From contig NC_060060.1 of the NCBI RefSeq assembly GCF_020283565.1, forward strand, positions 10,292,001 through 10,356,000: a DNA stretch of 64,000 nucleotides, read 5' to 3'. The stretch comes from Trifolium pratense (lineage: Eukaryota > Streptophyta > Magnoliopsida > Fabales > Fabaceae). Every line of letters begins with the position of its first letter. The first letter of the stretch is position 1. The position numbers and the translations under genes were made by a program. The notes under the pieces are model-generated. The model ran no database searches. It saw only the letters and a list, made by a program, of their open reading frames with translations, and had not been told where the DNA came from. Below, piece by piece: positions 11,073-21,604 of the stretch.

Positions 11073-11400
11073 CAACTTGTTAACCAAGTTTCTTATCAAT
11101 TATTTATTCTAACCGATTTAGTTTAGGGGAGTAAATCTTTTTTACTAAATTTTATGATAAGTGCTAGATACAAATCTTTTGTATTTATTAGTTAGATTCA
11201 GTAAAAATCTATTCATTATCATATTTATATTATGTTGCAATAAATTTGTTCTCTCTCTAAATCTCATCCCGTGTTGTTCTCTCTCTATATCTTGTCTTGA
11301 TTTCTTTTATGATGATGGAGTTGATTTGATAACCGAGAGATTAGCTAGTTACAACGAGGCTTAATTTTTTTACTCCTAAATTAGAATTTTGGTTCTTAGA
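11068..11400 (-). promoter_or_regulatory. Distal CAF1 promoter half, duplicated at 15.57-15.98 kb
   Basis: This block (AACAACTTGTTAACCAAGTT..., TTTAGTTTAGGGGAG, TAGATACAAATCTTTT, GAGAGATTAGCTAGTTA) aligns in order with about 15570-15960. The near half (9905-10020, GAGTGAATGATTC followed by TATA) aligns with about 15475-15570. The two halves are contiguous at 15 kb but separated here by the (AT)n tract and the 930-bp element. Confidence 0.6.
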
Positions 11401-12493
11401 TATGTCTCTCTTTTGTACCAAAAAAAAAAAAAAATTGGTTCTTAAGTTAATTTTAGGTTTTCAGTAAGAAAAAAAAGGTTAATTTTAGGTTTTATTTTGA
11501 TCTCTAATTTTTTATATTTTATTTTAGTCTGTAAAATTATAAATGTTAGTATATAATTTGATCCTTCATTTTTTTTTTTTACGTTTTATTTTAGTCCTTA
11601 AGTTATGAATCTTGAAAAATTTCATCCTTTAAATTACCAAACTTCAGACTGAGAAATTCTTAGGTGAGTCATCACCTAAACATTAATGATTAAGCACAAC
11701 CAATCATATAATTACAACTATTATTATATTAAATAATTACAAATAATTAGTAGATAAATAATTAAAACAAAATCTCTATAAATAAGGAAAGGAAAAAAAT
11801 GAGTTATAAAAAAATGTGTTGTGAACTTTATTAATTTTTTTTTCTTCTAATTGCTCATATTTTTTATTTCTCCAACTAAGCTCTCTCTTTTGTTTTTAAT
11901 TTCTTTGTTTCAATTATTTTTATGTGAACACTTCGATGATCAATACATTGTCGAATACCTATTAAGTAAATGTCTTATCATATTTCAAAGAATTTTACGT
12001 ATGAAATGGTGGTAACCAATAATACAGGTTTTGTATCAAAGAATATACCTTATTTTTATTCATTATTATTTTTGTACTTTTTGAAACCTTAGGGACTGTC
12101 CGAACTATTATGAATTTGTTGGATAAAAAAATAGTGATAGTTGATAAACAAACTTTTGTCGTATAAATTATAAGGTAGCTTATAGCCGATAAGCTAGATA
12201 ATTCAATTTGTATTATGTAGTTAAATTAACGGTTGAATTATCTTATTAATATAAAGTGCAATAAAAGTGTATTATGTACAATATCATTTGAGAAAAGGCT
12301 CTCAAATAATATAGTAATAGATGGATTAATAGATTCACCTACATTTAATTTATTTTTAAGGTTAAATTTGTCATTATCACATACCATGCTATCTTTCTCC
12401 TAGTATTTTTACACTAAATGCAAGTGAACGTAGATGAATGTAGGATTTTTGAATGTAGAGAATCCAAATCCCTGAAACCATAGCTATATAAGC
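11401..12493. other. Intergenic, AT-rich
   Basis: I see no gene. The first 250 bp hold decayed copies of a word of the type TTTATTTTAGTCCTTAAGTTA. They resemble the long-TIR element at 50.4-51.2 kb but are too degraded to bound. Confidence 0.3.
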
Positions 12494-13030
12494 ACGGACG
12501 GAGCTAGTAGGGGACCAGCAGAGGCTACGGTCCCCCCTAAATTTTTTAAAATTTGTTTATACTAATATCTTATTATATTATTGGTTTAATTTCACTTTTG
12601 ATCTCCCTATTTTATTAAACTCACGGAACTTATCCCCTTTTTTAATTCAACTTTATGGGCTCTATTTATACTTTTGATGTAAATTTAATCTCGGTGAATT
12701 TTTTTCCCTTAAAAATAATATTTTTTTAATACAAAAAAGGTGATTTATTGCTGAAATAATTTATTTAATGTCAAAATATCAATTTTGAGACTAAAGTTCA
12801 CAATTTTTTAGGCAAAACGTTGCAATTTTCATGGAAAAATCCATTAGTTGAGACCAAAATTACAATACATGTGAAAATAGAGGATGCATAAAGTTCGATT
12901 TAAATAAAGTGATCCATAAAATGCAGATTCATATTATTAACTTTAGATTTATCTTATAATTTCTTGTATAAGTTATGCTTTTAAAGTTTTAGTTTTTTTT
13001 TACTAAATTATACTTTTAGTTTTCTTGATG
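12494..13030. mobile_element. Decayed DNA-element copy, family shared with 29120-29676
   Basis: It begins CGGACGGAGCTAG, then GGTCCCCCCTAAAT, and contains TTTCACTTTTGATCTCCCTA and TTTATCTTATAATTTCTTG. All have counterparts in the same order at 29120-29676, which ends CTGGCTCCGTCC, the complement of this copy's start. The two copies together define the family ends as GGACGGAGC...GCTCCGTCC. Confidence 0.5.
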
Positions 13031-14990
13031 ATCACACAGACCAAGCTTTACAGGTAACTTCAACATAAAGTTATGCTTCATGAGTTTCAATGCTTGTTTA
13101 TCTTAGTAAAAGAATGATAAATCTATATATATATATCAAGATTATTATACTGATTTTTTTAACAGGAATATATTCATACAGGGAAAAATATCTAGGCAAT
13201 CTAGCAGTATGTTAATATGTATATCTATTAGTATTAGTAGTAATGTAGTATATTGGAATTTTATATATGATCCTTATATAAAGCATGAGCTGGTGAGAAT
13301 GTAGTAGAGTTTTACTGTTTGAGTTGTACATTCTACTAGTTTAGGTGGTATTGTTTGTCGTCAATGTAAAAGGATCATATTGTTACAAAAAAAAAAAATA
13401 AAGGATCAAAATGTTACAAAAAAATAAGATAAAGGACCTGTAGTGTAATTTTACCTTTGTTTTTTAAATAACTTATAAAGAGTGATTTATTGTGGTGCAT
13501 GTTGTTTTAATGATGATAAACTATAGTTTATGTTGCATTAGAATTATACAAAGTAAATAATCCCATTTTGTGAGCTCAACATTCACTACAAAAGATGCAC
13601 CGGGTAGCGGCAGTTTTTAGGGGAGGTTTCGCTTAACTCCCTTAAATTGTGTGAATTATTTACCAAGAGAGCATATAGAGTGTTCAAGTGAGGGGGCTGA
13701 GAATTTCCTTTCTATCATAGAAAGTAATGTAAAGATGTTGTTGCGCTCAGCTTGATCATAGTGATAGGATCGACCTTAGTTAGGATGTAGGAGACCGATC
13801 TCTGAACCTTGATTTATTTTCTGTTTCAATCCTCATCAGAAGAGTTCTCAAGTTTTGCCAAATATTTAGCAAGTCAAAACCTTGTCCTTTGATTCCCAAC
13901 AATATTTGTTTATGGTACATGAGGAATTATGATATTATTCCAATATGGTAAAGGTATGGAATTAGATTATGCTGAGTAGAGAAAATACACTAAATTATGT
14001 CCACTGTTCTACTGATATTATTATTCCAATATGGTAAAAACATTTACATTGTGTTGGTTTTAGATTTATTTGTTTGGCAAAGCAACCTGAAGGCTTAAGA
14101 TGAATCCATGGAGTGTATGTTTATTAAATGCATTTATAGTTGAAGGTTCTCTTGATATTGTTATAGTTACTAGTTCACTTTTGAATGAGTTAAGAGTTTA
14201 TGTTTGGACTTAAGAATGGAGACGGATACATTGGCATTTATGAACCAAACCTAATTACAAATTAATATTTTTTATTTTTTTTACATGATTCAATGACTTG
14301 AACTGTTGATATAATCCATTTGGTGAATCTGTTATAGAAATTTAGTTAGCAGTATCATTCTGTACATTTTTCTTCTTTTTTTTGAACAGCATACATTTTT
14401 TCTTCTCTGATAAGGGTTAGATTTTGTTGCTGATATTTGTGATATGCAGAGTTTTGTGATTGTGATAAATCTTAGCAACAAGAATATAAGATTTTGTGTG
14501 GCCTTGGGAGGAGGAAGGAAGAATTTGAAAAGGGCAACAGAGGAAAAACATGTAACCCATTGCATCATGCAGGTTGCGTCTGTTAAGTTGATTTTACCTC
14601 TAGAGTGGATTATACTGTGAAGCTAAATTTGTTCCAAGTGTAATTTTTACACTCTATTGAATAACTCACGCTTAAGTGAATCGCAGTCAATCATAAACAA
14701 TTTCACATTCAACTTAACATATTGCAAATAAAATAGAATACGAGTCTTTTTGAATTTTTTGTCCTTTTTTAATTAAGTGTCTATTTTTAACATTTGAATG
14801 AGACTCCAAATTGATTTAGGTGATTCTAACTAATATAGCAGACCAAAAAAAAAAAAAAACAGAGAGACAAATAACAAAATAAAAAACTCAAATATAAGAT
14901 AAAGAGACTTTATATTAATTCACCAACTAATAGAAGAAATAAAAACATGTAACAATCAAAACAAAAACATGTAAGAAATCATATGAAATA
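13031..14990. other. Intergenic; one possible CACTA-type terminus
   Basis: CACTACAAAAGATGCACC at 13583 followed by GGGTAGCGGCAGTTTTTAG looks like a CACTA (En/Spm) terminus with subterminal sequence, but I found no partner end. Around 14430-14570 an exon-like stretch (plus-strand reading IRFCVALGGGRKNLKRATEE) has no recognisable homology. Confidence 0.25.
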
Positions 14991-15012
14991 AATCTTGAGT
15001 TGCTTGGCTTCT

Positions 15013-15420
15013 TTAAGGTGAAACTTCATCCTTTTTGAACTTGTTTTCTTCCATTAAATCTCCTTCCTCCATAAGCTCTAGTTGCGATTCGTTGACTTTG
15101 GCTAACCCAAGTTTATCATCCCAAATAAGCCATTTCTTGCCCTTACACCTCCTTGAAATCTCAAAAGGGCCATACCACTTCCTTCTCCGCTTGGAACTTT
15201 GGTTAAACAAATTAGGAGGCCTCAGTTTTACGATGTCCCCACGATCAAACTTCCTCTTTTTTGGATAAGAACCCTCGGCTCTTGCTAAATACTCCCAAAG
15301 AGAAATTGCACCCTCGTCATCACTAGTGATTGTTTCCTCTTTTTCTTGAAGAGCCTTGCTTGAAACACACTCTTTGATGTTATTGCATGGTACTAATGTG
15401 ACCTTCTCATATGTTAACAT
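15013..15420 (-). CDS. Unrecognised 135-aa basic protein
   Basis: The ATG at 15420 gives MLTYEKVTLVPC... and 135 aa. The ORF runs 15 codons further upstream but without an ATG. The C-terminal half (KFDRGDIVKLRPPN..., then RKWYGPFEISRRCKGKKW, WDDKLGLAKVNESQLEL) is basic and has the beat of an SH3-like barrel. It is loosely reminiscent of the segment after retroelement integrases, such as [10 protein letters not shown] in the Gypsy element here; that likeness is weak. There is no signal peptide or membrane segment. It shares several hundred bp of promoter with the CAF1 gene, including a TATA at 15562-15570, which argues that it is transcribed. I do not know its function. Confidence 0.5.
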   Translation of the reverse strand: MLTYEKVTLVPCNNIKECVSSKALQEKEETITSDDEGAISLWEYLARAEGSYPKKRKFDRGDIVKLRPPNLFNQSSKRRRKWYGPFEISRRCKGKKWLIWDDKLGLAKVNESQLELMEEGDLMEENKFKKDEVSP

Positions 15421-15561
15421 TGTTGTATGGTGTTGTTGTTGCTCTCCCGTGAAAAAAGATAACAAAGAACTTGAAAAAAAGAAAGAATTAATGTAGTATG
15501 TTTGGAGAGTGAAGTGGAATGAATGAAAGAGTTATTATGAAGAAAGAGTGAATGATTCGCA

Positions 15562-15570
15562 ATTTATATA
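15562..15570 (-). promoter_or_regulatory. TATA box of the 135-aa gene
   Basis: The minus-strand sequence is TATATAAAT, about 145 bp upstream of ATG 15420, at the same spacing and in the same context (GAGTGAATGATTC beside it) as in the CAF1 promoter. Confidence 0.5.
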
Positions 15571-15984
15571 GAGTTATGAAAAACTTGTTCAACAAGTTTC
15601 TCATTAATTATTTATCTTAACCGACTTTAGTTTAGAGGAGTATATCTTTTTTACTAAATTTTAGGATATATAAATCTTAGATACAAATCTTTTATTTCTG
15701 TCAAAAAAAGATACAAATCTTTTACAAAAGATTCTGTATAAATCTTTTTTTTTATGGTCTGTATAAATCTATTTATAACTGTTACCGCAAATTTCGTTCT
15801 ATCTCGTTAAATCTTAATTGTCGCATGTTAGTTTCTCTTGTCTTGATATTATTATTTTTTTGAAACATCTTGTCTTGATAAATTGGTACTATATTACTCG
15901 TAATTCGTAAATAGTAGTTAAGTGAGAGATTAGTTAGTTATCATGCGGTTTAATTCCTAAATAGTCCTTTAAATTAATTATAGA

Positions 15985-16112
15985 TTTTTTTTTTGTCAAG
16001 TAGCCTATGGCTAGAAAATTTACTAAGTAGAATGTTCGGGGTTCGAACTCCGACTCCAGTGTTGCATATATAATGCGATGTCCCTACCAACTGAGATAAA
16101 CTTATGTGAACA
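15985..16112 (-). mobile_element. tRNA-derived SINE, copy 1
   Basis: Read on the minus strand it has a box A (TATCTCAGTTGGTAGGGA), a box B (GAGTTCGAACCCC) at pol III spacing, then a tail ending GGCTACTTGACAAAAAAA. It is a retroposon, not a tRNA gene, since no cloverleaf can be closed. Confidence 0.8.
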
Positions 16113-17267
16113 ATAAATTTTAGATTTTATTCTGGTTCCTCAATTTTTTTTTTGTTTCATTTTAGTACCTTAATGCCCTAAGTTATAACTATTATATTCA
16201 ATTTAGTTCTTTAAGTGTTTTTCATTTCATCTTAGTCTTTTAAGTTATGAATTTTGGACAATTTAATCCTTTAAATTATCAACTTTAGACAATTTAGTCT
16301 GTTAAAAGAGACTTAAATATATTAATATTTATAATTTAAGGAACCAAAATGCATAAAAATCATAACTTAAAAGAACAAAATAAAATAAAACTTAAAAGAG
16401 CAAATAATCTAGTGTTTGTAATTTAAAGGATCAAAATGAAACAAACAATACTCACGAGATTAAAGTGAAACTTTAAATAAACTTAGGACCAAATATATAA
16501 TTTATCCTAATATTTTTATGATCAACTTGAGAATTTAAGGAAATTGAGACAAATAATGACAGAGCATAACTAAGACAGAGAGACAAAATAATAATGGACT
16601 CAAAATATTGAGAAAACAATATGGAGTTTAGGAGATTTTGGTTGCTTAATTTGCTGAGGAAAATGTGTTCAAGGCATGAAGCATGGGGTCAACAATGCCA
16701 CGGTCAACCTCACTCGCGATTGAATGGAAAAAAGCCGATAGATCTCGGTTGCTCTTGTCCAATGGTCTACTATAACTTCGTTGTCTTTGAGCAGAGGAAG
16801 CGGAAGCACATATACTACGCCGTCAGCAACAGAAGACGAACTAGTATTTAATTTCGTAAAAGGAACCAAGAACATTTTTGAACAATGTTTCGAGAATAAA
16901 AATTGGTATATGATTCTTCAGTAGCATCAGATTGCTTGTGACATACTCCATCTTTTTAACTTCTTTTCCGGGACTAATGCTATTAAATGGTATTGGTAAA
17001 TCTAAATCCAACTTCGATTCACAAACGATAAGTTCCAACAGAAACACCCGTCAAATACCATGGTTGTGGCGATAGCATACCTCCTGTCTAGTGTGATTTC
17101 ATCTATGTATCTTGCGCGAACAGCTGCCTCTAACTCATTAAACGTTCGACTAAGAATAGACGTGAAACACAGCTCCCTCCTTCCCCTCCCCTATATAGGG
17201 GAACGATGGAAACAACTTTTGGCGTGTAAGCAGTCTCATTCCATTTCCGAAGGTCGTCTGTGACAAC
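16113..17267. other. Intergenic with inverted decayed repeat
   Basis: Positions 16130-16510 are a degraded inverted repeat (TGGTTCCTCAATTT..., TTTAGTTCTTTAAG..., mirrored by AACTTAGGACCAAATA), the type of structure seen at 50.4-51.2 kb. Positions 16620-17260 hold short ORFs on both strands, none recognisable. Confidence 0.3.
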
Positions 17268-17490
17268 AGGTATGCTGCTGTGATCATATGTTGGACTTGC
17301 ACAGCACACTGTTATTTTGAACAGGCAGGAATGTGCTTTGGCATATGCATAATTATGCAGTCCATAATTGGAGTTACTGCAAATTGGTTATAAACTGTAA
17401 GCAAAGTCTTAGCTCAAGTCCACTCATTAATCAAATACATATACACAATATGCTGCCAAGTGCTAACCCAAATTTAGCACAACCAATAAT
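17268..17490. repeat. Segmental duplication, copy 1 (kinase 3' side)
   Basis: The block GCACAGCACACTGTTATTTTG..., GAATGTGCTTTGGCAT, GGAGTTACTGCAAATTGG followed by TTAGCTCAAGTCCA...CAAATTTAGCACAACC recurs at 20165-20290 plus 20985-21070. The two parts touch here and are about 700 bp apart there. Confidence 0.8.
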
Positions 17491-18050
17491 AAAATCAGAC
17501 ATTTTTTAAGAAAACTAATAAGACTACACTATAATCTAAAAATAATTTCCATAATCTAAAAATTTAAAATTAAATTCAAAATATACACTATAATCAAAAT
17601 AAGAAGAATTTCTTCACAATGATCACCAAAATATTTCCGTGAAAAAAGAAAAGATAACAACCAGCTGATGAAACAACTAAAATAATAAATAAGATTTTAT
17701 CTCACATTCAACAATATATCTATCCACTTTGGTTAAAATCTCATCTTCAAGGAGCAATCTTCAAATAATCAAATAAAAGCATGAATTTTGAGTAAAAACT
17801 TATACATAAAAACTCTTCTTCATGGAACACTTTTCAATCTTCATTGTTTTTACTTTTTAGAATGGTGCTGGTGCCAAATAAGACTCCCAAGAATTAATTA
17901 TAATCATTGTGTGGAAACCTCAATGAACAAAAACCAAGCAAGTATGATTGATAAAAACAAATATAATTTGTTACAATACAATACACTTGCCACAAGTGGC
18001 GTCAAAATTGCAATTGACCAATTTAACAGTATCTAATCTATGAATAATTG

Positions 18051-19001
18051 TTAAAACGTCTTCTCCTGCGAACAATAACAATGCTCGAATTTCATGTCAA
18101 TCCATTCTTCTGAATTAGAGGAAGCCCAACGAGAATAATCGAAGTGAGTTCTTGGAGACGATGATGAAAAGGACAACTCGTTAGTAAACACTTTCATTGG
18201 AGAAACATTTTCATCTTCAGAGATAAAAGGGTGTTTCAAAAGCATATCTGCACTCCATCTTTTCAAAGGATCCATAGCAAAACACTTGTCAAGAAAATCT
18301 TTCCCTTCGCGTGATAATTCATCTGGAATCAACGGTTTTTCTTCTCTTATCACAATACGAGTGAACAACATCCACATATCTGTTTCATTTTTCCAAACTG
18401 GTTCTCCAGTAATCATCTCCACGACGGCACAACCAAGAGCCCATATATCTGCTGGCGACTCATGCACATTGTCATTTATCGCTTCTGGCGACATAAACAT
18501 TGGAGTTCCCCTACATTGCCGCTTATCAACAACCCCTTTCTCTTTCGCAAGACCAAAATCTGAAATCTTAACGTTGTCATTGTCAAACACGAGAATGTTT
18601 GGTAACTTCAAGTCACAGTGAACAAAACCTTTTTCGTGGATGTACTTGAGTCCTTCAACAATAGACCTAGTGTAACGACGAACAAGTTTCTCCGGGAACT
18701 TACCACCATAATTATAGAGTTGATCATTAAGAGTTCCACCGGTGGCGTATTCGAGAAAAAGATTATAATATTCTTGGCCGTTTTCAAATGTTTGATCGTG
18801 ACCAAAACACTTAATAATATGTGGAGATGAATCTAACTGATCAAGTACATGCTTTTCGTTTTGTAGAGTAAAACAATTGTCAAGAACACATGTTTTGACG
18901 GCAGTGAGAGATGGAAATTTATGAGAGTCTTTTGTGTGTCTGGCTAAATGAACAGTAGCAAAGCTTCCGCTGCCTAAGGAGTGACCACGAACCCAACTCA
19001 T
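18051..19001 (-). CDS. MAPKKK-type serine/threonine protein kinase (MEKK-like, intronless)
   Basis: The single-exon ORF encodes 316 aa. Visible kinase parts are the glycine loop GSGSFATV (10-17), AVK with Lys36, GGTLNDQL in the hinge region, catalytic loop HCDLKLPNIL with Asp130 and Asn135, DFGLAK with Asp148, and the SPE motif of the activation segment. The usual HRD arginine is replaced by cysteine (HCD). Opening with MSWVRGHSLGSGSF, lacking introns and having a short C-terminal tail matches the plant MAPKKK13-21 (NPK/MAPKKK18-like) subgroup, whose Arabidopsis members act in stress and ABA signalling. The nearest upstream TATA-like sequence is about 90 bp from the ATG. Exact orthology is not resolved. 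Confidence 0.9.
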   Translation of the reverse strand: MSWVRGHSLGSGSFATVHLARHTKDSHKFPSLTAVKTCVLDNCFTLQNEKHVLDQLDSSPHIIKCFGHDQTFENGQEYYNLFLEYATGGTLNDQLYNYGGKFPEKLVRRYTRSIVEGLKYIHEKGFVHCDLKLPNILVFDNDNVKISDFGLAKEKGVVDKRQCRGTPMFMSPEAINDNVHESPADIWALGCAVVEMITGEPVWKNETDMWMLFTRIVIREEKPLIPDELSREGKDFLDKCFAMDPLKRWSADMLLKHPFISEDENVSPMKVFTNELSFSSSSPRTHFDYSRWASSNSEEWIDMKFEHCYCSQEKTF

Positions 19002-19937
19002 GTTTGTGTTTCCTTTGTTAAACTATGGTTTTTTTGAGAAAGAAATTAAATGGTAATAGTATGACTAACACTTTGAACAGCGAAACCTATATATTTGGCT
19101 AATCTATATTTGCCGGTGCTACTTTCACGGAAATCTATATTTTTGGATAATTTAGATTTTTTTTGTTGATAAAGAATGATATTTAAAAATTATCCAAAAA
19201 AAAAAAAAGAATGATATTTAAAAAGAATGATAAATGTCCTTGATTTCTAAGGAGACAGGAAAAAAAAAAAAGAGTAACAAACTGATATATAGAGCACTTA
19301 CTTAAATTTTTCTTTTTTATAGAGATCTTGTTACTAAGTAGTTACGAAGTATTAATTGATAAATGATTGGAAATTCTGTTTTATCTTTTTTGAACGAAAA
19401 TTCTGTTTTATCTTAATTTACATTTTTAATTCAATCTAATATAATCTTTGAATCAATTTTAACGGATAAAATCTAAATTAATCCTAATCCTAATTCTAGT
19501 TAAAATATAAAATTATCCTAATATAATCTTTGAATCAATTTTAACGGATAAATTGGTTCAAACTAGTATAAACATTTGAAGAATTTGTTTGAGCAAAAAT
19601 TATCCACCTCTTACAAAAAAATAAAAAATTAACCACCTTGATTAGGGTTTATTTAAATTGACTTATTTGAGCAAATTTTATACATAAGTTTAGTAAGACT
19701 ATTTGACATAATTTATAAAAACAACTTAAGTCAATTTTCTTAAGTTTTTTCAGCTAATTATAAGTTCTCTAAGATAGCTTATAAAAATAAGGTTTTTTTT
19801 ATCATGTGCAAATTTCCAGAAGTTCAAAATAGTAAGTTTGTATTGGAACTCGTGTATTTTATATTAAATTTATAACTTTTTAATAAATAATAATTATTCC
19901 TTTTCAATAAAAAGTTAATACTTTTGGTTTAATTTTT
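19002..19937. other. Kinase promoter and AT-rich intergenic
   Basis: The kinase promoter lies here (TATATAGG on the minus strand near 19088-19095). Two copies of ATAATCTTTGAATCAATTTT followed by AACGGATAAA lie about 80 bp apart (about 19442 and 19522), a small local duplication. I see no gene. Confidence 0.4.
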
Positions 19938-20055
19938 CTTTTTTGTCAAGTAGCCTACTTGATATAAATTTCACCTCATAAGGTGAATAAGTGGTATGAA
20001 AGAGGTTCAAACCCCGGCTCCCTGCATAGATAATACACAGTTCAGCCTAACATGT
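19938..20055 (-). mobile_element. tRNA-derived SINE, copy 2 (degenerate)
   Basis: Same family as 15985-16112: the minus strand carries GGTTTGAACCTC-like box B sequence and the tail ending GTAGGCTACTTGACAAAAAA. Box A is eroded. Confidence 0.65.
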
Positions 20056-20164
20056 CCTTCGTACACCCGGACAATTAACAATGGATTGTTTTCAAACTAC
20101 TTCTTGAGATTCTACTGCTGCAAAGAGGTGGAGGAGAAGAAGGTTTGGTGAGGATTAGATTAAA

Positions 20165-21070
20165 GGAGGAGGTATGCTGCTATCATATGTTTGCACAGCA
20201 CACTGTTATTTTGAACAGGCAGGAATGTGCTTTGGCATCTGCATAATTATGCAGTCCACAATTGGAGTTACTGCAAATTGGTTAAAAGGTAAGAGTAAAT
20301 CGGAGGCTTTTGATGGATTAATAGCGAGTTGATCACAAAACTCCAACCTCTCTTCATGTAGGACCTCAAATATGGCATAGAGTTCAATGAAATAATTTTT
20401 AGTGGTTGCTTAATATGAGGGGTTATATTCCTACAACTTCTTGGAGTTGGGTTTGGACAATCGAATGCAATTCTAATATTTGAGGTCATGAGATAAACTG
20501 ATCATATTGGCGGCATATTAGTGTATCGAATGCAATCCGGAAGCCATTTTGACGTACCAGTGATTCAAATATGCCAACTCTATCCTTGCTCCTACATAGA
20601 GATATTTCTAAATCTAATGTTTGCAAAAGATGCAACACTCATGAAGAAACATTCATCCATGTTTTCAGGGACTGGATCTTTGCCAAAGAGCATTGGTTTA
20701 AGATTGCTTAAGATCAGCTTTCTTTCTCATTCTAATGTCTTACACTCTTACGTGACGGATAGATACATCAATTATTCAATTAATCTAAAAAATGTATTTT
20801 TGCTTATATTTGAGTATACTATAACTATATACAAAAAATATCAGATCGATTGTTCTAATTTTAATTTGAAATGCAATAATTAATGTATTACTTTTGTGGT
20901 ACATACAAACCAATAAACATAAAGTAACACAAAATGCAAACACATCCATTTCTTCATAGTACTACTAATTAAATCCATAAAAATCTTAGCTTAAGTCCAG
21001 TCATTAATCAAACACATACACAACATGCTGCCATTAGTGCTAATCCAAATTTAGCACAACTAATGATACA
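20165..21070. repeat. Segmental duplication, copy 2 (RALF 3' side), interrupted
   Basis: 20165-20290 and 20985-21070 match the two adjacent parts of 17268-17490. The roughly 700 bp between them is absent at the other locus and includes a Stowaway-like right half near 20755-20825 (TACATCAATTATTCAATTAA, TTTTTGCTTATATTTGAGTA). Confidence 0.7.
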
Positions 21071-21223
21071 TTAATCATAAATAAAAAACACAACTAATAA
21101 TGCATTAGCACAACTTAATAGTAATAATAAAGCTAACACAAACTTACCTAACTTTTTAACTTAAATCAATTCTCGATCTGAGAATAGAATTAAACAAACA
21201 AACAAATCCAACTCATGATTATT

Positions 21224-21604
21224 TCATCTTCTGCAACGTGTGATAGCAGAACAACCTCTAGAATAAGGATGAACAGGACCTCTAGCTTCATAACACTTAT
21301 GAGTGTAGTAAGATCTACCAGAACGAGGTGGACATGGAATTCTGTTAGCAGAAAGAGCACCATAAGATATATAATATTTCACTCTGCTCCAGAACAAAGA
21401 TCTTCTACTCAAATCACTGTCTATGTCTTCTTCATTGTCTGGTTCTAGTTCATTGTAATGTGACATTGTTGTTGGCCATTCTAGTGCATCTGACATGAGA
21501 TTCAAGGTTGTTTCTTCGATCTGTGCATGAACATGAGTGTTGAGTATAAGGAAAAGACAAAGTAGAAGGGTGAGAGTGAGGTTTAGAAGAGTAGAGAAAG
21601 CCAT
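21224..21604 (-). CDS. RALF34: RALF34-like rapid alkalinization factor (secreted peptide hormone precursor)
   Basis: The intronless ORF encodes 126 aa. Residues 1-27 are a signal peptide with cleavage expected after HVHA. An acidic propeptide follows, then the dibasic site RR at 67-68 (SRRSL), recognised in this family by a subtilase of the S1P type. The mature peptide of about 58 aa has the receptor-binding YISY motif (78-81), four cysteines (91, 104, 118, 124) for two disulphides, and the C-terminal SRGCSAITRCRR signature. The stretch RIPCPPRSGRSYYTHKC is closest to what I know of RALF34, which in Arabidopsis acts through THESEUS1 in lateral-root initiation. Family assignment is firm; the RALF34 subgroup is likely. 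The stop lies within 200 bp of the segmental duplication. Confidence 0.93.
   Translation of the reverse strand: MAFSTLLNLTLTLLLCLFLILNTHVHAQIEETTLNLMSDALEWPTTMSHYNELEPDNEEDIDSDLSRRSLFWSRVKYYISYGALSANRIPCPPRSGRSYYTHKCYEARGPVHPYSRGCSAITRCRR

Noticed and set aside
16039..16098. Possible tRNA gene with box A and box B
   Set aside because: No acceptor or anticodon stem can be formed and there is an A-tail; it is a tRNA-derived SINE.
21215..21448. Plus-strand ORF opposite the RALF gene, and 18286-18830 ORFs opposite the kinase
   Set aside because: Antisense shadows of well-supported genes.
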